Shown here piece by piece: positions 57,463 to 64,000 of a DNA stretch of 64,000 bases. The DNA lies in NCBI GenBank assembly GCA_963739795.1, contig CAVUBL010000011.1:186001-250000 (forward strand), in the 5' to 3' direction. Below the pieces are notes generated by a model. That model made no database searches, was not told the DNA's origin, and saw only the letters and a list, made by a program, of their open reading frames with translations. A program made the position numbers and the translations under genes. The stretch's first letter is position 1; each line of letters opens with the position of its first letter. This stretch comes from CAVUBL01 sp963739795 (GTDB taxonomy: Bacteria > Acidobacteriota > Thermoanaerobaculia > Multivoradales > DATKCC01).

Positions 57463-58505
57463 GGCTTGCGATCGACTTGCTCCACCCGGCCCACGTCCAC
57501 TTCTTCCGGCATTTCGTGGCCGAGATGGAGGGGAGGGGCCACCAGGTCCTGCTGACCGCCCGGGACAAGGAGTGCACCCTCGAGCTGCTCGACGCCTACG
57601 GCCTGCCCCACGTCCGGATCAGCCGGCAGGCCCGGGGTGCGCCGGCTCTTGCCGGCGAGCTGGCGCTGCGCACGGCTCGCTTCTGGCGCCTGGCCCGACG
57701 CTTCCGGCCGGACTTTCTCGCCGGCATCATGGGGCCGACGATCGCCCTGGCGGGCAAGGCCCTCCCCTCGCGCACGGTCGTCTTCTACGACACCGAGATG
57801 GCCCGGGTGACCAACCGCTTCGCCTATCCCCTCGCCGACCTGGTCTGTACCCCGTCGTGCTACCAGGAACCGGTGCCCGGCCGCCACGAGGTCTACGCCG
57901 GCTACCACGAGCTCGCCTACCTCCACCCCTCCCGGTTTCGGCCGGACCCGGAGATCCTCGCAGCCCACGGCCTGGGCGGAGACGAGCCGATCTACCTCGT
58001 GCGCTTCGTCTCCTGGCAGGCGAGCCACGACGCGGGGGAAACCGGCTTCTCCCTCGCCGGCAAGCGCCGGCTGGTGGACCTGCTCGCCGGCCGGGGGCGG
58101 GTCCTGTTGAGCTCCGAAGGGCCTCTGCCGGAAGACCTCGATCCGTACCGCCTGCGCCTGCCGGTCCAGCACGTCCACCACCTCCTCGCCCGCGCCCGAC
58201 TGGTGGTGGGGGAGAGCGCGACCATGGCCTCGGAAGCGGCGGTCCTGGGCACCCACGCCGTCTTTGTCTCCACCACCGGCCGCGGCTACACCGACGAGCA
58301 GGAGCGCCGCTACGGGCTGGTCCACAACTTCCGTCCCGAGCGCGAGGACGAGGCTCTCGCCCGGGTCGAGGAGCTCCTGGCGCGGGAGGACCTGAAGGCC
58401 GACGCCGCGCGCCGGCGGGAGAGGCTCCTGGCGGAGAAGATCGACGTGACGGCGTGGATGGTGGACCTCTTCGAGAAGCTGGCGGCGGAGAGGATGGGAC
58501 GGTAG
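57459..58505 (+). CDS. DUF354 family protein
   Basis: The 348-residue protein of the DUF354 group has a GT-B-like fold. It has N-terminal RLAIDLLHPAHVHFFRHFVAEM and GHQVLLTARDKECTLELLDAYG, then VFYDTEMARVTNRFAYPLADLVCTPS, and a C-terminal RARLVVGESATMASEAAVLGTHAVFVS that matches the donor-binding half of GT-B enzymes such as WecB or MurG-like proteins. DUF354 genes are common beside asparagine synthase-like and bi-domain oxidoreductase genes in glycan loci, as here. The start GTG overlaps the previous stop by 4 nt. Confidence 0.8.
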   Translation: MRLAIDLLHPAHVHFFRHFVAEMEGRGHQVLLTARDKECTLELLDAYGLPHVRISRQARGAPALAGELALRTARFWRLARRFRPDFLAGIMGPTIALAGKALPSRTVVFYDTEMARVTNRFAYPLADLVCTPSCYQEPVPGRHEVYAGYHELAYLHPSRFRPDPEILAAHGLGGDEPIYLVRFVSWQASHDAGETGFSLAGKRRLVDLLAGRGRVLLSSEGPLPEDLDPYRLRLPVQHVHHLLARARLVVGESATMASEAAVLGTHAVFVSTTGRGYTDEQERRYGLVHNFRPEREDEALARVEELLAREDLKADAARRRERLLAEKIDVTAWMVDLFEKLAAERMGR

Positions 58506-58510
58506 GAATC

Positions 58511-60454
58511 ATGTGCGGCATCTGTGGCTACACCGGCCCCGAGCTCCCGGGCGTCCTGGTGCGGATGAGCGAGGCGATCCGCCACCGGGGGCCCGACGCC
58601 CTCGGGACCCTCGAGCGCGAAGAGGTCCACTTGGCCTGCCGCCGCCTGCGGGTCCTGGACCTCGAGTCCGGCGACCAGCCGATCTACAACGAGTCGGGTC
58701 GCGTGGGCGTGGTCTACAACGGCGAGATCTACAACCATCGGGAGCTGCGCCGGGAGCTCGAGGCCGCCGGTCATCGCTTCGCCACGCGCAGCGACACCGA
58801 AGTGCTGGTGCACCTCTACGAGGAGCACGGCGACGCCTTCGTCGAGCGGCTCGACGGCATGTTCGCCTTCGCCCTTCACGACGCCGCCCGGCGGCGGCTC
58901 CTCCTGGCCCGCGACCCGGTGGGGATCAAACCTCTGGTCTACCGTTGGACCGGCCGGCATCTGGTGTTCGGCTCCGAGGTCAAGGCCCTCCTCGCGCATC
59001 CGGAGGTGGCGGCGGCCCTCGACCCGGAGGCCCTCCACCTGCTGCTCAACGTGCGCTTCGTCCCCGGCCCGCGGACCCTCTTCGCCGGCGTGCGCCAGGT
59101 GCCTCCCGGCCACCGCCTCCTGTTCGAACGCGGCGAGCCTCGGCTCGAGCGCTTTCACCGGTGGCGGTTCGCCGAGGGTGGTGGCCGGGCGGGTAGGCTC
59201 TCGCCCGAGGAGGCCGCCGAGGCGCTCCGGCCGGCTCTGGTGCGGGCGGTGGAGCGCCAGCTCGTGGCCGATGTGCCGGTGGGGGTCTTCCTCTCTGGCG
59301 GCCTCGACTCGACCTCGGTGGTGGCCGCGGCCTCCCGCGGCGGCCACCGCGGGCATGGCGGCAGGCCGCTCGAGACCTTCTGCCTCGGGTTCGGGGAGCC
59401 GCGCGACGAGCTGGACGACGCGGCGGCAGTGGCCGCCTTCTTCGGCACCCACCACCGGGCGACGACCCTGGCACCCGACGCCCTGGCACTCTACCCCCGG
59501 ATCGTCTACTTCGCCGAGGCGCCGAAGGTCAACGCCGCCCAGGGTTACTACCTCTCGCGCTTCGTCCGCGAGCACGCGACGGTCGCCCTCTCGGGCTTGG
59601 GCGGCGACGAGCTCTTCCTGGGCTATGACATCTACCGCTACCTCTGGCCCGGCCGGTGGACCATCGACGGCCCGGCCTCGCGCCTCGCCGCCGCCGTCTC
59701 GCGGCCCCTGGACGGGCTCGCTCTCGCCGTCCACCGCGCGGGCGGCCTGCGGGCCGAGGTCGCCCGGCGGGCCGTGGAGCTCGCCGCCTCGGGAGGCGAT
59801 CCGCTGCGCTACTACCTGACGCTGCGCAACGGTTGGGACCTGGGGCCGGCGATCGCCCGCGAGCTCTACGCTCCGGCCTGGCGCGAGCGCCTCTCCATGG
59901 ACACGCGCGAAGCGTTCGCCCCGTTCTTCGACCGCCCCGACCTGCCCCTGGTCGAGCAGGTCCAGTGGGCGGAGCTGCGGGCCAAGATGGTGGACGACTT
60001 CCTGGCCAACGAGGACCGCATGTCCATGGCGAGCTCCCTCGAGGTGCGTGTGCCGCTCCTCGATCGCGAGATCGTCGAGCTCGCCCTCTCCCTGCCGCTG
60101 GCGGTCAAGTTCGAGGGCCGGCGGCCCAAGCCGGTGCTGCGCCATGCCCTGGAGCCCTGGGTGCCGCGGAGGGTCCTCGCCAAGCCCAAGTGGGGGTTCA
60201 CCTTCGATCCGTACGAGCAGCTCGGCAAGGATCTGGGCGCCCTGTGCGAGCGCGAGCTCAGCCGGGCCTTCCTGGAGGAACAGGGAATCTTCCAATATCG
60301 GTTCGTCCGCTCGATCCTCGACGCCCGGCCGTCACGCCGGCTGCGCTGGCACTACTTCATGCTTTGGCAGATCCTGGGCCTGAAGCTCTGGCAGGAGATC
60401 TTCGTCGAGGGCCGGAGCTGGCGGGAGGTCGAAGAGAGGATCGCCCGGGGATGA
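58511..60454 (+). CDS. asnB: Asparagine synthase-like glutamine amidotransferase
   Basis: The 647-residue protein has an N-terminal Ntn glutaminase domain with Cys 2 nucleophile (MCGICGYTG), RHRGPDA, YNGEIYNHRELR and SDTEVLVHLY. The synthetase domain from about residue 220 has the PP-loop VFLSGGLDSTSVV and LSGLGGDELFLGYDIY. The C-terminus has FLANEDRMSMASSLEVRVPLLD. In glycan clusters these proteins often amidate a uronic acid or an amino-acid substituent rather than make free Asn; that is possible here. The open frame extends upstream into DUF354, but ATG 58511 is the only start that exposes Cys 2. ATGA overlap with the next gene. Confidence 0.9.
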   Translation: MCGICGYTGPELPGVLVRMSEAIRHRGPDALGTLEREEVHLACRRLRVLDLESGDQPIYNESGRVGVVYNGEIYNHRELRRELEAAGHRFATRSDTEVLVHLYEEHGDAFVERLDGMFAFALHDAARRRLLLARDPVGIKPLVYRWTGRHLVFGSEVKALLAHPEVAAALDPEALHLLLNVRFVPGPRTLFAGVRQVPPGHRLLFERGEPRLERFHRWRFAEGGGRAGRLSPEEAAEALRPALVRAVERQLVADVPVGVFLSGGLDSTSVVAAASRGGHRGHGGRPLETFCLGFGEPRDELDDAAAVAAFFGTHHRATTLAPDALALYPRIVYFAEAPKVNAAQGYYLSRFVREHATVALSGLGGDELFLGYDIYRYLWPGRWTIDGPASRLAAAVSRPLDGLALAVHRAGGLRAEVARRAVELAASGGDPLRYYLTLRNGWDLGPAIARELYAPAWRERLSMDTREAFAPFFDRPDLPLVEQVQWAELRAKMVDDFLANEDRMSMASSLEVRVPLLDREIVELALSLPLAVKFEGRRPKPVLRHALEPWVPRRVLAKPKWGFTFDPYEQLGKDLGALCERELSRAFLEEQGIFQYRFVRSILDARPSRRLRWHYFMLWQILGLKLWQEIFVEGRSWREVEERIARG

Positions 60455-61705
60455 GCACCGCCGGCCTTTCCTCCGTCTCCCACCCGTCCGGGCCACCGGC
60501 GGAGCTGCTGGAGCGCGTCCGGAACGTGCTGGCTGCCACCCTCGCGTTCAGTCGCGAGCGGGGCTACGCCGGCCACAACAAGCACGACGGTTTGAACAGC
60601 CGCTTCTCGGGCGGCTCCTCGGGTGGTCGCGACCCACCGCCTGGTGGCGATCCAGGCGGTGATGCGCTCGCCCGTCGACCTGCGGCGCCTCCTCGGCGTG
60701 CCGCGGACTCGCAACCCCAAAGGCGTCGGCCTCTTCGCCCACGCCCTCCTGGACCTCCACGCCGCGGGCACCGCGGGATCGACGGGGGTGCTCGAGGAGG
60801 CCGAGGATCTCCTGGCCTGGCTGCTCGCCCACCCGGCCGAGGGGTTCCGCGGTCTCTCCTGGGGGTATCCATACCCCTGGCAGGACGTGGGTTTCTTCGC
60901 TCCCCGGGGGTTCCCCAACCGGGTGGTGACGAGCTGGATCGGCCTGGCCTTCGCCGAGGCGGCCCGCGCCACCGGTCGCTCCGTCTATCTCGACGCGCTG
61001 GCCCGGATCGCGGAGTTCCTCACTGGCGAGCCCCGGGTGCTGTTCGACAGCCCCGAGGAGATGTGCCTGACCTACGTTCCGCGCCGCGGTGGGCTGTGGG
61101 GAGGTCGCGGGCCCGCCACGCCGCGGCTTCTGGCCGAGGCGGGAGCCTCCTCGAGCGCCCGGCTTGATCGCCGAGGCTCGCCGCCTCGTGCGCTGGGTGG
61201 CGCGGCGCCAGACCGCCTACGGCGCCTGGTTCTACACCGATCCGCCGGCCGCCTCCCACATCACCCACGACAACTACCACACGGCGATCGTGCTCGACTG
61301 CCTGGACCGCTTCCGCGAGGCCACGGGGGAGGCGGAGTTCGACTCGGCCTACCGGTGCGGCCTCGAGTACTATCGGGACCACCTCTTCACCCCGGGCTGG
61401 GCTCCCGCTGGATGAACGACCGCCGCTTCCCCCACGACATCCACGGCGCCGCCTCGGCGGTGCTCTGCTTCACGCGGGCGGCGCGCCGGGATCCGGCGTG
61501 GTGGGGGCCGGCCACGAGGGTCCTGGGCTGGGCGCTCGAGACGATGTACGACCCGCGGGGGTACTTCGACTACCAGCGCACGCGCCGGCGGACACGGCGT
61601 CTCTTCCTGATGCGCTGGGCCAACGCGTGGATGTGCCGGGCGATGGCGGCGGTTCTGCGCGCCGCCGGAGAGCCTGCGGCCGGGAGGGCGGATGGCGATC
61701 GGTAG
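60451..61705 (+). pseudogene. Alpha/alpha-barrel carbohydrate-active-like protein, broken by several frameshifts
   Basis: Start ATG 60451 overlaps the asnB stop. The protein reads SRERGYAGHNKHDGLNSRF in frame 1, then frame 2 from about 60623 (RLVAIQAVMRSPVDLRRLLG, GLSWGYPYPWQDVGFFAPRG), frame 3 at about 61160-61405 (LVRWVARRQTAYGAWFYTDP, THDNYHTAIVLDCLDRFREAT), and frame 2 again to the end (WMNDRRFPHDIHGAASAVLC). Repeated aromatic helix pairs fit the six-hairpin or epimerase-like fold found in polysaccharide loci. Putting one C back at about 60606, 60638, 61147, 61160 and 61405 gives a smooth reading across each break. It is either a sequencing artefact or a decayed gene; I favour artefact. 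Function is unknown. Confidence 0.65.
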
Positions 61706-62512
61706 AGTCTTCGGGCGCGAGCTCCTCCTCGATCCGGCCTTGGGTCCGGGAGAGCGCCTCTACGTGAGGCTCTTCGGTGTCCCGGTGCTCGGCCTGCGGG
61801 TGCGGGCGCACTACCTGGTGCCCGAGATCGATACCCTCGCCCGCCGCATCCGTCCGCGGAAGGTGGCAGACGCCGGGAGCGGGCGCGGCCTGTTCACCGT
61901 CCATCTCGCCCGCGCCTTCCCCGAGGCCGAGGTGGTGGGCTTCGACGTCGACGCCGGCCAGGTCGAGCGCGACAACGCCATGGTCCAGGCGGCAGGCTTG
62001 GCCAACTGCCGGTTCGAAGTGCGCGACGTCACCCGGCTCGGGCTCGAAGAAGAGCTCGACCTCGTCCTCTCCACCGACAACCTGGAGCACCTGGAGGACG
62101 ACCGGGGCCAGTGCCGCATCTTCCACCGGGCCTCCGGCCGGGGGGGTGGCTCCTGGTCCACGTGCCCCACCGAACGCGCAACCTCTTCGGCTGGCGCCGA
62201 GAGAACTTCATGGAGATCGAAGGGCATGTGCGGCCCGGCTACACCCGGGGCGAGCTCGCGGCGCTTCTCGAGCAGGCGGGTTTCGAGGTGGTCCACACGG
62301 CCTACAGCTACAACTCGATCGAGACTCTGGCCAACGACCTCTCGTTCCTGGTCACGGGCGGCCGGGAGAAGCGCAAGCTCCTCTACGCCCTGGTGTTTCC
62401 GTTCCTCCTCGGCCTCGCCCACCTGGGGGGCCGGCGGAGTCCGAAGGAGGGTAGCGGGCTCCTGGCTCTGGCCCGACGCCGGGAGCGGGCAGAGCCTTCG
62501 GGAGGGGAGTAG
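61692..62512 (+). pseudogene. Class I SAM-dependent methyltransferase, one frameshift
   Basis: ATG 61692 begins inside the end of the previous gene. Residues 1-145 have VADAGSGRGLFTVHLARAFPEAEVVGFDVDAG (SAM-binding motif I) and STDNLEHLEDD. At about 62131-62132 the frame shifts, and the rest continues in another frame as LRPGGWLLVHVPHRTRN, GYTRGELAALLEQAGFEVV and a C-terminal hydrophobic patch (LYALVFPFLLGLAHLG). One extra C at the break (GCCTCC to GCCCTCC) restores the classic HRxLRPGGWLLVHVP reading. It probably methylates a sugar or lipid-linked glycan. Full length would be about 273 residues. Confidence 0.7.
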
Positions 62513-63269
62513 TGAGAGCCGAGCTCTACCGAGTTCGCAGGTTCTGGGAGGAGCACGTCAACAACGAGTACTTCACCTGACACGACCGGGGTACGACGGA
62601 GTACTTCGCAGAGATCGAGCGTCGACGACACCACCTACTATCACTTGCTGGATCTCTTAGAGAGACAGCGATCGGTAGCTATGGGGCTTCGGCTTCTAGA
62701 GATCGGCTGCGGCATAGGAGTGGACATGCTCCGGCTCGACCGGCTCGGGTTCGCCGAGGTGGTGGGAATAGATCTGACAGCGGTGGCCGTGCGACTGGCG
62801 CGCAGCGCGCCAGAGATGAGGGCCTGGAGACGGTGCGGTTCGGGGTCGGAGACGCCGAGGCGCTAGCTTCGCCGACGGGAGCTTCGACGTCGTGTACTCG
62901 TTCGGCGTCCTAGACGACACGCCTCGGATAGAGCGCGCGGTGGCCGAGGTGCGGCGGGTACTGGCGCCGGGCGGCCTCGCGTGGTCATGCTCTACCATTC
63001 GCGGAGACTGGTGAAACTGGTACATCGCCTGCTGGGCCTTCCTTAGAATCGCTCCGGCACCTGAAGGACCACTGCCCGGTGGTCTACCGCTATCGCCGCG
63101 AGGAGGCCCGGCATCTGTTAGCCGAGTTCGAGGACGTGAAGATCGGGGCGGAGTATCCGCTCACGTATGGGATGAGCGCCGTGGCTCGCCGGATACCGCG
63201 GAGCGTGGAGCGGGTGCTCGGGCACTGGATAGGTTGGCACTCATGATCGAAGACCGCAAGGGACGCTGA
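62512..63269 (+). pseudogene. Second SAM-dependent methyltransferase, badly broken
   Basis: GTG 62512 overlaps the previous stop by one base (TAGTG). It reads RVRRFWEEHVNNEYFT, then an in-frame TGA (62578-62580), then pieces in different frames: HDRGTTEYFAEIERRR, LRLLEIGCGIGVDMLRL (motif I), FAEVVGIDLTAVAVRLA, DGSFDVVYSFGVL, VAEVRRVLAPGG and LLAEFEDVKIGAEYPLTYG. Domain order is that of a Methyltransf_11 protein of about 250 residues. Codons such as TTA, CTA, ATA and AGA, rare elsewhere in the window, are frequent here. Decay, foreign origin and poor consensus are all possible. Confidence 0.6.
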
Positions 63270-63285
63270 GCGAGCGGGCCGGTGT

Positions 63286-64000
63286 TCAGAGTGGCTGACG
63301 GCGGGCAGCGCTCAGGGCGAGAGAGAGGAAGGCGAGCGCCAAGACCAGGGTGCGGATCACGAGGTAGAGGCAGAGAACGGAGTACGACGGCACGACCTGA
63401 GAGACGTACACCGCGACGCGGACAACTCGAAGGTGCCCAGACCGTTGAACGCCACGGGCACGTAGGCGAAGAGACCGCGGTGTAGGGGAGAGGAGAACCA
63501 CCGGCGAGCAGACCGCGACGCCCAGGCCGCGAAGCACGATCCAGTAGGGAAGAGCGCTCAGAACCAGCTTCGCCACTGTAACCGCGGCGTTGGCCGCGAT
63601 CCGCCCCGGGTAACGGCGAGCGTATCCGGTGGCGAACGCGATGACGGACAAAACGCACTCCACCAGGCGATGCCGGGGCGGCCGGAAGAGCGCCAAGCGA
63701 CCAGAGCGAGGACGCCCGCGGCGAGTACCAGGAGAGCGATCAGGCCCGGCCAGATCAGACCGCGCAGGAAGAGCCAGCTTCCGGCCAGGGCGAGCGCGAC
63801 GTTGAACGCGAAGGTGATGAGCTTGTCGGTCAAGTAGACGGCGGTGCCCTGCCGGTACCCGACGTCGACCTCCGAAGAACAGGATCTGCACCGCGTCTCC
63901 CGCCGAGCCGGGGAGGGCCAGGAAGCTGCTCCAGCCGATGACGTAGATGCGCAGCATCGTGGAGTAGGAGATGGGCGCCAGGGCGCGGAGCAAGACCCAG
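63286..64000 (-). pseudogene. Lysylphosphatidylglycerol synthase-type (UPF0104) membrane protein, partial and frameshifted
   Basis: The frame is open to the right edge on the minus strand, so the N-terminus is missing. Pieces in at least two frames resemble the flippase-like TM domain family: PISYSTMLRIYVIGWSSFLALPGSAGDAVQIL in one frame, LITFAFNVALALAGSWLFLRG (63558-63833) in another, and RIAANAAVTVAKLVLSALPYWIVLRGLGVAV back in the first, ending in LYLVIRTLVLALAFLSLALS. It should have about eight membrane helices when intact. In glycan loci such proteins may move lipid-linked products across the membrane. It converges on the methyltransferase remnant with a 16-nt gap. Confidence 0.6.

Overview
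This is a GC-rich bacterial chromosome window (about 70% G+C by eye) from a Gram-negative, didermic organism. Outer-membrane, Tol/TonB and type IV pilus genes are all present. The mix of a Ser/Thr kinase fused to a TonB C-terminal domain, short pilins with an MGDIK motif, TPR, DUF4388 and FxLYD proteins, and a domain first named in Myxococcus is most like Acidobacteriota, with Myxococcota-like lineages as the alternative. No rRNA, tRNA, CRISPR or IS transposase gene was seen.

Layout: 1-9 kb holds cell-envelope and housekeeping genes (end of cpoB, a LysM protein, a Fis-type regulator, a lytic transglycosylase, tatA, an AmgK-like kinase, rlmN, pgeF, ftsEX). From 9 to 17 kb, on the minus strand, are an OmpA-type protein, a beta-barrel, a TPR protein, DUF4388, tonB, two exbD, exbB, ruvC and yebC. 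From 18 to 34 kb come the kinase-TonB chimera, accD, folC, glyA, a propionyl-CoA-type carboxylase subunit, tldD/tldE, selA and an NtrC-type response regulator. From 35 to 50 kb, all on the minus strand, is a type IV pilus locus: minor pilins, pilY1, a PilS-like kinase, prepilin peptidase, and a duplicated [M20 peptidase + pilin] unit. From 50 to 64 kb, on the plus strand, is an envelope-glycan cluster: two polytopic GT-C-like proteins, a GT2, a bi-domain oxidoreductase, a DUF354 protein, an asparagine synthase-like protein, and a run of broken genes up to the right edge.

Regulation: five well-matched sigma-54 sites (GG-N10-GC) lie before envelope genes (both pilins, the OmpA protein, a secreted TPR protein and the transglycosylase). 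A candidate PilS/PilR pair is encoded in the same window. A second group of genes has a TANNNT-like -10 box only 6-13 nt before the start codon and no Shine-Dalgarno sequence, which suggests leaderless or near-leaderless mRNAs.

Other points: two related palindromic elements of about 170 bp flank the tatA/AmgK-like pair. The last 3.5 kb carries many single-base frame breaks. Six of them are explained by one missing C in a C run, so they look more like consensus errors at a contig end than real decay.
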